Assembly (NCBI RefSeq): GCF_021991835.1
Contig: NZ_JAHDAU010000001.1
Span: 248,001-312,000, forward strand
Origin: Polaribacter sargassicola
GTDB lineage: Bacteria > Bacteroidota > Bacteroidia > Flavobacteriales > Flavobacteriaceae
DNA length: 64,000 nt
Direction of reading: 5' to 3'
A program made the position numbers and the translations under genes. The stretch's first letter is position 1; the number at the start of each line of letters is the position of its first letter. Positions 1 through 6,930 of this stretch are shown here, in pieces. Under the pieces are notes generated by a model. That model did no database searches, was not told the DNA's origin, and was given only the letters and a program-made list of their open reading frames with translations.

Positions 1-110
1 TGAGAGTAATTACCGTTATTAAGTTCTTTAATTGAAATAACTTCTCCGTTATTTGCAATACTTACAGAGCAATTTTTAGTTGCAGTTTCAATATTAAGAA
101 TAATTGCCAA
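1..110 (-). CDS. tsaB: tRNA threonylcarbamoyladenosine biosynthesis protein TsaB, N-terminal fragment
   Basis: Only the first 36 or so residues lie in the window; the gene runs off the left edge. The N-terminus reads MAIILNIETATKNCSVSIAN, which matches the phosphate-1 region of the ASKHA fold of TsaB, the scaffold partner of TsaD in the t6A37 tRNA modification. The start is a TTG at 108-110. No ATG, GTG or other TTG fits between it and a TAnnTTTG box at 127-134, so the TTG start is well supported. The call rests on a short stretch but the motif is distinctive. Confidence 0.8.
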   Translation of the reverse strand, partial: MAIILNIETATKNCSVSIANNGEVISIKELNNGNYS

Positions 111-126
111 ATTGTAAATTTTAGTA

Positions 127-134
127 CAAATATA
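127..134 (-). promoter_or_regulatory. Bacteroidota -7 box upstream of tsaB
   Basis: The minus strand reads TATATTTG, a full match to the Bacteroidota -7 consensus TAnnTTTG, ending 16 bases before the proposed TTG start. No clear -33 TTG is visible. Confidence 0.55.
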
Positions 135-163
135 AGTGATAATCTATTTTATATAAAACAAAA

Positions 164-185
164 AACCTCGCTTATATGCGAGGTT
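164..185 (-). terminator. Rho-independent terminator after the TolC gene
   Basis: Perfect 8-bp stem AACCTCGC/GCGAGGTT with a 6-base loop. On the minus strand it is followed by a T run, so it ends transcription of the TolC-family gene. Confidence 0.85.
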
Positions 186-207
186 GTATAAGAAAACTAT
201 AATTCTA

Positions 208-1539
208 TTAATCCATTTCTAACTCGCCAGAATAAAATTGTAACACTTTTGTTTTAAAAATATAATCGTATTTAGAACTAATTAATGATGCTTCTGCATT
301 TACTAAACGAGTTCTTACAAGATCAAAATCAAACAAAGTCATTGCTCCATAATTATAACTCTCCTGTGCATTTTTAAAAGCTTCTTTTTGAGCTTCTAGA
401 GAAATCTTTGATGCTTCAAAAGTTTTTAAAGCAGATTTAACATCTAAAAAAGCTTGCTCTATGGTTTGTTTTAAATTTAATTTTTCGCTTTCTAATTGAG
501 TTATAGAAATTTCTTTATTGATTTTAGATTTTGCTACGCTGTTTTTAGTTTGAAATCTATTAAAGATAGGAATGCTTAAAGAAAAACCCGCTCCATACTG
601 AAGTCTATCTTCAAATTGACTAAAATAAGAAGCATTCTTTTGGTTGAATACTAAATTATTAAATTGATGATAATAAGAACTTCCTGCATTTAAAGAATAG
701 GATAACGTTGGTAAAAAAGCTCCTTTAGAAATTGCAATGCTTAGGTCTGCATTTTCTATTGCCAATTCTGCTCTTTTTATTTCTGGCATTCTTGTTAAAG
801 ATTTTTCAAAAACAACATCTGAGTTCTCATAAAGCAGAATTGCAGAAGGAGAATCTACATTAATAGATGCAACATCAAAATTATTAACAGGTATTTGTAA
901 TAACTGCGCTAAATTTAACAATGCTAAATCTAAAGCATTTTCTTGTGTAATAACTGCTTGTTGATCTGTAGCCGCAGTTGATTGAGCGTTTAATAAATCT
1001 CCTTTAGGTATTACACCAGACTCAAATCTAGTTTTTACTGCATCTATTTGTTTACTACTTATTTCAAATTGTACTTGTGCAGCTTTTAGGTTTTCTTTGG
1101 CAAATAAAACATTTAAATAACCATTTACAACAAATAAAGAAATGTCATTTTCTATTTTCTTTAAATCTAAAACACTAGACTCTACACCTAATTGAGCTTG
1201 TTTATAAGTATTAGTATTTACATACCCATTAAAAATAACACCACTAAAACCTAAACCTAAACTAGAAGAAAAGTTATTTGTATTTTTTAAAACACCACTT
1301 TCATCTTGAGATAAACCAGAGTTAAATGTACCAGAAGAAGAAGCTCCTAAATATGGTAAAAAATTACCTTTAGCAATCTCTACATCTTTTTTAGATAGTT
1401 CTAAACTTAATTTATTTTGTTGAATTGATATGTTTTTTTCTAGCGCTTGATCTACACATTCTTTAAGTGTCCATTTTTTTTGAGAAAAAGTAGCAATAGA
1501 AATAAAAAGAGCTACAAAAAGTATAGGTTTAGTTTTCAA
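208..1539 (-). CDS. TolC family outer membrane efflux protein
   Basis: 443 residues, the normal length for the outer membrane efflux (OEP) family. A Sec signal peptide covers about residues 1-19, ending in SFSQ. The mature protein opens with WTLKECVDQALEKN, the usual first OEP motif in Bacteroidota. Two long alpha-helical/barrel repeats follow (about 20-220 and 225-440) and are rich in Leu/Lys/Glu heptads as expected for the periplasmic tunnel. TolC proteins form trimeric exit ducts for RND, ABC or MFS pumps. No pump or membrane-fusion gene lies beside it, so its partner and substrate are unknown. It is followed by a strong terminator. Confidence 0.9.
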   Translation of the reverse strand: MKTKPILFVALFISIATFSQKKWTLKECVDQALEKNISIQQNKLSLELSKKDVEIAKGNFLPYLGASSSGTFNSGLSQDESGVLKNTNNFSSSLGLGFSGVIFNGYVNTNTYKQAQLGVESSVLDLKKIENDISLFVVNGYLNVLFAKENLKAAQVQFEISSKQIDAVKTRFESGVIPKGDLLNAQSTAATDQQAVITQENALDLALLNLAQLLQIPVNNFDVASINVDSPSAILLYENSDVVFEKSLTRMPEIKRAELAIENADLSIAISKGAFLPTLSYSLNAGSSYYHQFNNLVFNQKNASYFSQFEDRLQYGAGFSLSIPIFNRFQTKNSVAKSKINKEISITQLESEKLNLKQTIEQAFLDVKSALKTFEASKISLEAQKEAFKNAQESYNYGAMTLFDFDLVRTRLVNAEASLISSKYDYIFKTKVLQFYSGELEMD

Positions 1540-1657
1540 AATGTATTTTATTTTAGTTTATGCCTTTAATTAAAATTTAAATAAAAACAACAATTTTATA
1601 TTAACACAAGTAAGACGACTAAAAGTAAAATATGTTACAAAATAAAAAAAGTTATAA

Positions 1658-1879
1658 TTAAATTTTAGCTTTCTTTTTATATCTGTAGATTACATAAAAC
1701 AATATACCTATTAACAAATAAGGAAAAACCATTAAATAAGTAATACCATTATTAACACCTTCTGCAATAGAAACATCTCCGTTTTCTACTACTGCTTTAC
1801 ACATTGCACATTGAGAATATGTAGTTTCTGAAATAAAAAAAATAGTTAAAACTAAAAATAAGAAACCTTTTTTAAGCAT
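1658..1879 (-). CDS. small membrane protein with CAMC motif, oxidase-assembly cluster
   Basis: 73 residues: a signal peptide or first helix (about 3-22), a short periplasmic part starting QCAMCKAVVENG, one transmembrane helix (about 47-66) and a basic tail. The CxxC pair right after the signal could bind a metal or be redox active, but this is inference. The gene overlaps the DUF420 gene upstream by 8 bases, so the two are translationally coupled and in one unit with SCO1. A role in cytochrome oxidase maturation is likely from context alone. I do not recognise a named family. Confidence 0.6.
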   Translation of the reverse strand: MLKKGFLFLVLTIFFISETTYSQCAMCKAVVENGDVSIAEGVNNGITYLMVFPYLLIGILFYVIYRYKKKAKI

Positions 1880-2411
1880 AGTAAGGAGATATCATTAAAT
1901 AAACTATAACACCAGTAACTGCAACGTACAACCATAAAGGAAACGTTATTTTAGCTATTTTTTTATGCTGAGGAAAATTACCCAACTTTGCTCTCATATA
2001 AGTTGTTAATACAAGCGGAATTATAATAATTGATAAAACAATATGAGTAAACAAAATAAAATAGTAAATATATTTTATAACTCCTTCTCCCCCATATTTT
2101 GTAGAATCAGATGTCATATGATATCCTATATACAATACAAGAAAAACTAAAGAGCAAGCAATAGCAATTGTATTTAATTGCTCATGCAATTTTCTATTTC
2201 CTTTTTTTATAGCCACCACTGCAGCTACTAAAAGAACAGCTGTAAGACCATTTATAGTTGCATAAATTGGTGGCAAAAAAGTTAAAGGCTCTACATTAAA
2301 GCCAAGTTTTTTTAAGTTAATACCAAACAAAGCCGCTACAGCTATTGGAATAAAAACTGATAATACAGTAATTATTTTCTTATATTTTTTTTCTTGTGAT
2401 AAACTACTCAT
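1872..2411 (-). CDS. DUF420 membrane protein (CtaM/YozB-like)
   Basis: 179 residues, with five hydrophobic helices at about 13-31, 42-67, 83-100, 117-140 and 155-175. Histidines sit in the helices (YHMTSDST and HIVLSIIIIPLV). DUF420 proteins are related to CtaM, which is needed for assembly or activity of heme-copper oxidase in Staphylococcus. It overlaps the SCO1 gene by 8 bases and the 73-residue gene by 8 bases, so all are co-translated. Context with SCO1 supports a role in oxidase biogenesis. Confidence 0.75.
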   Translation of the reverse strand: MSSLSQEKKYKKIITVLSVFIPIAVAALFGINLKKLGFNVEPLTFLPPIYATINGLTAVLLVAAVVAIKKGNRKLHEQLNTIAIACSLVFLVLYIGYHMTSDSTKYGGEGVIKYIYYFILFTHIVLSIIIIPLVLTTYMRAKLGNFPQHKKIAKITFPLWLYVAVTGVIVYLMISPYYA

Positions 2412-3105
2412 TAAGCAAAATTTTAATATCTTCTTTTAACTCTTTAATTTGATCAGGAAAACCTTGTTCTTCTATAGCTCTATAATACATTATCGGATTA
2501 CCAAACTTATCCTTTCTAGATCTTATAAAACCATTTTTATCTACTAAAGCAAATAATCCAGAATGCTCAAAACCTCCGTGTTCTTCTTCTCCTTTTCCTG
2601 CAAATAATTTAAATCCCTTATTAGATAACTCGTAAACAATATCATCTGATTTACCCGTTAATAAATGCCAGTTTTTATGAGTAATTTCATGATTTTTGGC
2701 ATATTCTTTCATTACTTCTGGTGTATCAATATCTGGTGTTATAGAAATGGATGCAATACCAAAATTAGAATTTTCTTTAAATTCATTTTGAATAGTTAAC
2801 ATCTTTCTATTCATAATAGGACAAATAGTTGGACAAGTTGTAAAGAAAAACTCTACAACATAAACTTTACCATCATAATTCTTATTTGTAATTGTTAATC
2901 CATTTTGATTAATAAATTCAAAATCTGGTACTTTATTAAATTTAAATAAATTACTTTTTGAATCTATTTTTTTATCAACTTTGTTTAATCGATCGTCTTG
3001 CACAAGATCATTTTCATCAACTCTTCTATCTAGGTTTCTAACAACATAAATTCCGAATAAAAGAATAATAAAAGAAACACCTACGTATGAATATTTTTTT
3101 TTCAT
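2404..3105 (-). CDS. SCO1/SenC family copper chaperone
   Basis: 233 residues. An N-terminal membrane anchor (about 6-23) is followed by a periplasmic thioredoxin-fold domain. The copper/redox site is visible as TTCPTICPIM (Cys at about 91 and 95, the CxxxC of SCO proteins) and the distal His lies in FEHSGLFALVDK. SCO proteins deliver copper to or reduce the CuA centre of cytochrome oxidase subunit II. The gene overlaps its upstream neighbour by 4 bases (stop/start overlap) and its downstream neighbour by 8 bases. It lies just downstream of cox subunit genes, which fits the function. Confidence 0.88.
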   Translation of the reverse strand: MKKKYSYVGVSFIILLFGIYVVRNLDRRVDENDLVQDDRLNKVDKKIDSKSNLFKFNKVPDFEFINQNGLTITNKNYDGKVYVVEFFFTTCPTICPIMNRKMLTIQNEFKENSNFGIASISITPDIDTPEVMKEYAKNHEITHKNWHLLTGKSDDIVYELSNKGFKLFAGKGEEEHGGFEHSGLFALVDKNGFIRSRKDKFGNPIMYYRAIEEQGFPDQIKELKEDIKILLNE

Positions 3106-3767
3106 AAACCTACTTCCTTTCTATCTGCTTTGTTACTATTTTTCTCTTTAAACGCTGCATAATACTCATAATACAAAACTAATACATCGTCTTTTAATTT
3201 ACCATTTAACTCAGAGACAGATTTCATATTGTATCCTAATAATTTTCCGTCAACATTGTCTTCATCATCTATTCTTCCTCTCAAATCTCCATTTCTATCT
3301 ATTAAAAACACTTTTGATGAATAATAGTTAGATAATGTTTCTTTAGCGTTTAAACTATTATAAAATAGAGTAATCTTATCTTTAGATGCTGCAATAAAAT
3401 TCCATTTTACCATATCTGTAAAAGCACTAATAGATTTCTCTATTTCTTTAGCTTCTTTTTCTTTTCCTTTAGGATAAATCGCTATTATTTGAAAATTATT
3501 ATACTCTATAAATTTCTTATAAATTTTTTCATTTAAATTTAGAAAACCTCCTTTATTACTATCCATATCTTCACCTAAAAAACAGACAATAGAAATATTG
3601 TCTTTAAAAGTCTTTGTGGCATCAATAGTTGAAATATCTATTACATTTTTATTTACAACTGGTAGTTTTGTAAAATTATTTGTACCTGTTGATAATATTA
3701 AAAAACATATTAAAGGAAAAATGAATAGTAAAAATAATACAATTCTTTTTTTAGTAAGTTTAATCAT
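3102..3767 (-). CDS. SCO-like membrane-anchored protein lacking the copper site
   Basis: 221 residues with one N-terminal helix (about 8-26). The C-terminal half (SSKVFLIDRNGDLRGRIDDE, then LLGYNM) resembles the end of the SCO/thioredoxin fold, but the CxxxC motif and the ligand His are absent; the expected redox position reads VCFLGEDMDSNKGG. It overlaps the true SCO1 gene by 4 bases, so the two are made together. It may be a structural partner of SCO1 or a degenerate duplicate. The fold assignment is inference from the short C-terminal match. Confidence 0.6.
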   Translation of the reverse strand: MIKLTKKRIVLFLLFIFPLICFLILSTGTNNFTKLPVVNKNVIDISTIDATKTFKDNISIVCFLGEDMDSNKGGFLNLNEKIYKKFIEYNNFQIIAIYPKGKEKEAKEIEKSISAFTDMVKWNFIAASKDKITLFYNSLNAKETLSNYYSSKVFLIDRNGDLRGRIDDEDNVDGKLLGYNMKSVSELNGKLKDDVLVLYYEYYAAFKEKNSNKADRKEVGL

Positions 3768-3806
3768 TTATTTTTATTGAAGATCTCTAAAAATTGTTTT
3801 GTATAA

Positions 3807-3832
3807 AAAAAGGTGGTAAAAACCACCTTTTT
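3807..3832 (-). terminator. Rho-independent terminator after cox subunit IV
   Basis: Stem AAAAAGGTGGT/ACCACCTTTTT with a 4-base A loop, followed on the minus strand by more T. It separates the ctaB/cox3/subunit IV unit from the SCO cluster, although no strong promoter box is seen between it and the SCO-like gene, so read-through is possible. Confidence 0.85.
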
Positions 3833-3844
3833 AATTTTTTTAAA

Positions 3845-4183
3845 TTACCATTTTACAAGTGGTCCTAATGTACTGTGTAAATAGCCTCCTTCTGTTAAAA
3901 ATAAGACTATTATGTAACATATTAGAAAAACAGCAGACCAAACTATAGAACGTCTAAACCATTTTTTTTCTCCTTCTAAGTGCATAAATGCCCAGGCTAT
4001 ATAATATGCTTTAACTAGAGTTAAGATAATAAATATCCAGTTTAACCAACTAGTTCCAATTCCGTGTAAGTGTAAAGAAGCTGGTTTAATAATACCCAAA
4101 ACAACTTCTACTGTAGTTAAAAGACTTAAAATACCTAAAACTACCCAAATTCTTTTTGTGTTAGACTCGTGTGCGTGTGCCAT
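3845..4183 (-). CDS. cytochrome c oxidase subunit IV family protein
   Basis: 112 residues with three hydrophobic helices (about 12-31, 44-67 and 79-100) and a His-containing N-terminus (MAHAHES), as in the prokaryotic subunit IV / COX4_pro family. The motif AWAFMHLEGEKKW between helices 2 and 3 is typical. It is the last gene of the minus-strand unit that also holds two subunit III-type genes and ctaB, and a terminator follows. It is an inner-membrane accessory subunit of a caa3-type oxidase. Catalytic subunits I and II are not in this window. Confidence 0.82.
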   Translation of the reverse strand: MAHAHESNTKRIWVVLGILSLLTTVEVVLGIIKPASLHLHGIGTSWLNWIFIILTLVKAYYIAWAFMHLEGEKKWFRRSIVWSAVFLICYIIVLFLTEGGYLHSTLGPLVKW

Positions 4184-4202
4184 TTTAAAATGCTATTTTT
4201 TA

Positions 4203-5186
4203 TTAAACTAAGTAGAAGAAAGTAAATACAAATACCCAAACTAAATCTACAAAGTGCCAATACAACCCAACTTTTTCTACCATTTCATAATGTCCTCTTC
4301 TTTCATAAGTACCTAAAATTACATTAATAAAAATAATGATATTAAGTATAATACCTGATAATACGTGAAAACCGTGAAAACCTGTTATAAAGAAAAAGAA
4401 ATCTGCAAAAATGCTATTACCATATTCATTAACATGTAAGTTAGCTCCTTCTACAACTAATTTTGCTTTAGCTAAACGTAAAGCTCCGTCTTCTCTAGAA
4501 AAAATTATTTTTTGTTTTGTTGCTGGATCTATTAATTCTGAACGAATTAAAACATCTTGATTTGCTTTATATGCTTCTTGTACTTGAGCTACTGAATAGT
4601 TAGCAATTGTACCTTCTCCCTCAAACCATAATCCATTTTCTCTTTTGTGTTGAACTCTACCATCTGTTCTTTCTCCTACAACAAAATCTGATAAAGCAAT
4701 TTGATGACCATCTTTTACGAATTGTAAAATTTTACCATCAGTGGTTTTAACTGCTCCGTAAGAACCGTTAATAAAATTTTTCCACTCCCAAGCCTGAGAA
4801 CCAACAAAAATAATACCGAAAACAATAGTAGCAAACATATACCAAGCTACTTTACTTTGTTTCTTTTGATGACCTGCATCTACTGCTAATACCATTGTTA
4901 CAGAAGATACAATAAGTATAAATGTCATTAAAGCTACATAATACATTGGCGCATGTACACCATGTAAACCAGGAAAGTGAGTAAACACCTCATCTGCAAT
5001 AGGCCAAGAATCGATAAATTTAAATCGTGTTAAACCGTAAGCGGCTAAAAAACCTGAAAAAGTTAAAGCATCAGAAACGATAAAAAACCACATCATCATC
5101 TTACCATAACTTGCACCAAATGGTTTTACACCACCTCCGCTCCAAGTTCCTTTACTATCCGAAGGTATAGCAATATTTGCTTCCAT
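4203..5186 (-). CDS. cytochrome c oxidase subunit 3 with large extramembrane insertion
   Basis: 327 residues, much longer than the usual roughly 200 for short bacterial subunit III. Helices lie at about 29-50, 80-101 and 113-132. Then about 115 mostly polar residues (roughly 137-250) interrupt the protein before the conserved FFFITGFHGFHVLSGI helix and a last segment ending HFVDLVWVFVFTFFY, both classic subunit III signatures. The insertion is not a separate domain I recognise. The gene is 55 bases downstream of another subunit III gene. It is a membrane subunit of the terminal oxidase. Confidence 0.88.
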   Translation of the reverse strand: MEANIAIPSDSKGTWSGGGVKPFGASYGKMMMWFFIVSDALTFSGFLAAYGLTRFKFIDSWPIADEVFTHFPGLHGVHAPMYYVALMTFILIVSSVTMVLAVDAGHQKKQSKVAWYMFATIVFGIIFVGSQAWEWKNFINGSYGAVKTTDGKILQFVKDGHQIALSDFVVGERTDGRVQHKRENGLWFEGEGTIANYSVAQVQEAYKANQDVLIRSELIDPATKQKIIFSREDGALRLAKAKLVVEGANLHVNEYGNSIFADFFFFITGFHGFHVLSGIILNIIIFINVILGTYERRGHYEMVEKVGLYWHFVDLVWVFVFTFFYLV

Positions 5187-5241
5187 ATAATAATCTCTAT
5201 TAATTGTTGTTAGTTAGTTTGCCAAAAATAACTATTTTTCA

Positions 5242-5829
5242 TCACCTAATAAAATAGAAAAAGAAAAATAGGTAAATCCATAGTATATCTACAAAATGCC
5301 AGAAGATTGCACCAAGTTCAAACCCAAGCATATTGTCTGATTTGTATTTGTATTTAAAATGATTATAAATAACAACTAAAAGTACAAAAACCCCTGCCAA
5401 CACGTGTAAAACATGCATAAAAGTGATTCCGATTATAAAAGATGTTGACACCGTACTTTCTGGGCCTGTAAAAAACAAGCCAATACTTTTTAATTGATTA
5501 AAACCTACATATTGTTGCCACACAAAACCAATTCCTAATAAAAAAGTTACAACTAATAGTATTAATGATAGTTGTCTTTTGTTATTTTTTAAAAATTTTT
5601 GTGACAAAAAAAGTGCTATGCTACTCGCTATAATTAAAAAAGTACTTACGTAAAATGCGCTCGGCAAATCAAAAGAAACCCAATCATCTCTTTTCATACT
5701 AATTACGTATGCACTTGTTAATCCTGCAAAAAACATTGTCATACTAATCATAGAAACCCATAACATAGGTTTTGCTGATTTTTTCTTAGCAACTAATAAT
5801 TCTTCTTTTACTATTTGTTCTTGTATCAT
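5242..5829 (-). CDS. heme-copper oxidase subunit III
   Basis: 195 residues with five helices (about 22-43, 61-78, 87-104, 129-152 and 172-193). The signatures FMHVLHVLAGVFVLL and FWHFVDILWIYLFFFFYF identify subunit III. It lacks the long insertion of its neighbour, so the locus carries two different subunit III proteins in tandem. It starts 2 bases after the end of ctaB and is certainly co-transcribed with it. Together they would form part of a caa3/aa3-type oxidase in the inner membrane. Confidence 0.88.
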   Translation of the reverse strand: MIQEQIVKEELLVAKKKSAKPMLWVSMISMTMFFAGLTSAYVISMKRDDWVSFDLPSAFYVSTFLIIASSIALFLSQKFLKNNKRQLSLILLVVTFLLGIGFVWQQYVGFNQLKSIGLFFTGPESTVSTSFIIGITFMHVLHVLAGVFVLLVVIYNHFKYKYKSDNMLGFELGAIFWHFVDILWIYLFFFFYFIR

Positions 5830-5831
5830 TA

Positions 5832-6734
5832 TTAATGTAAAAATTTATCTACTACATATATAATTTGTACTAAAGTAATATATAATACACTAGATAACAT
5901 TAGTTTTCTAGCATCTATATTTTCTTCACTTTTATGTAATTTAACTGAAAAATATAGCATTAACCCACCCAACAAAGCAATAATTACAGCTGTAATAGGG
6001 TAAATATAAAACAACCCAGATAATTTTAAAACTGGTGCTATAGATACCAAAATCATAATTACTGTATAAAATATAATTTGTTTTACAGCTCCTTTGTCTT
6101 TTGTTTTCATAGGTAACATATTAAAACCTGCTTTTTTATATTCTTCAAATTGCAACCAACCAATTGCCCAAAAATGAGGGAATTGCCAAAAGAACTGAAT
6201 CATAAATAAAAAACCTGCTTCTAACCCAAAATGATTAGTTTCTGCAACCCAACCTAGCATAAACGGTATTGCTCCTGGTATTGCACCAACAAAAACAGAT
6301 AAAGGGGTTACTGGTTTTAAAGGTGTGTAAACACTAGTATATAAAAATATAGAAATAGCACCAAACAATGCTGTTTTAGGATTTATACTATATAAAATTG
6401 AAAGACCAGAAATTGTAAATAAAATTGCTATAGTAAGCGCCACACCAACCGACATTCTACCTGTTGGTAAAGGTCTATTTTGGGTACGTTTCATTATAGC
6501 ATCTGTATCTTTTTCTATTATTTGATTAAATGCATTTGATGCCCCAACCATAAAAAAACCACCTATTGCCAACATTATAAGTGTAAAGTAATTGATAACA
6601 TTTACTGCTAATAAATAACCAGCAACAGAAGAAAAGACAACACTTAAAGACAAACCAACTTTTGTAAGTTGTTTAAAGTCTGAAAAAATAGCTTGCATAG
6701 ATATTTTAGTGTCTGTAGTTACTGTTGATTCCAT
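5832..6734 (-). CDS. ctaB: heme O synthase (protoheme IX farnesyltransferase)
   Basis: 300 residues, the standard length. UbiA-family prenyltransferase with about eight to nine helices. The first Asp-rich site is visible as NQIIEKDTDAIMKRTQNRPL around residues 68-90, and the second conserved region as YTSVYTPLKPVTPLSVFVGA followed by IPFMLGW. It adds a farnesyl group to heme b to make heme O, the precursor of heme A for the oxidase encoded directly downstream. First gene of the cox unit; a TATCTTTG promoter box lies 16 bases before the ATG. Confidence 0.92.
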   Translation of the reverse strand: MESTVTTDTKISMQAIFSDFKQLTKVGLSLSVVFSSVAGYLLAVNVINYFTLIMLAIGGFFMVGASNAFNQIIEKDTDAIMKRTQNRPLPTGRMSVGVALTIAILFTISGLSILYSINPKTALFGAISIFLYTSVYTPLKPVTPLSVFVGAIPGAIPFMLGWVAETNHFGLEAGFLFMIQFFWQFPHFWAIGWLQFEEYKKAGFNMLPMKTKDKGAVKQIIFYTVIMILVSIAPVLKLSGLFYIYPITAVIIALLGGLMLYFSVKLHKSEENIDARKLMLSSVLYITLVQIIYVVDKFLH

Positions 6735-6750
6735 TTTATAAAATAGTTTG

Positions 6751-6758
6751 CAAAGATA
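6751..6758 (-). promoter_or_regulatory. -7 box for the ctaB-cox unit
   Basis: The minus strand reads TATCTTTG, a full match to TAnnTTTG, ending 16 bases before the ctaB start codon. No convincing -33 element. Confidence 0.55.
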
Positions 6759-6815
6759 TTTGATAAATATGACTTTACCTTGTTTTTTAACTACATTTTA
6801 ATTTAAATAAAAAAA

Positions 6816-6836
6816 CCCACTCAATAAATGAGTGGG
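6816..6836 (-). terminator. Rho-independent terminator downstream of the remB operon
   Basis: Perfect 8-bp stem CCCACTCA/TGAGTGGG with a 5-base loop. On the minus strand it is followed by seven T. It separates the deoC-remB operon from ctaB. Confidence 0.88.
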
Positions 6837-6892
6837 AAAATTGCTATGAAAAAGAAAAAGTGTGGTTAAAAATAAACCACGCTGCAAAGATA
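6818..6892 (-). other. possible 3'-UTR small RNA unit: promoter box, hairpin, terminator
   Basis: About 40 bases after the end of the remB-like gene the minus strand carries TATCTTTG (6885-6892), a full -7 match, then a 6-bp hairpin GTGGTT/AACCAC (6862-6880) followed by a T-rich run, then the strong terminator at 6816-6836. A transcript starting near 6880 would be about 65 nucleotides with two hairpins. There is no -33 match, so this is only a candidate; the box may be chance in AT-rich DNA. Confidence 0.3.
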
Positions 6893-6930
6893 TATAAAAA
6901 AAACTCTTTAGCCTTAACTTTAACTTAATT

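Noticed and set aside
5242-5829. Frameshifted part of the neighbouring subunit III gene
   Set aside because: Each of the two genes has a complete set of subunit III helices and its own conserved C-terminus, so they are two separate genes.
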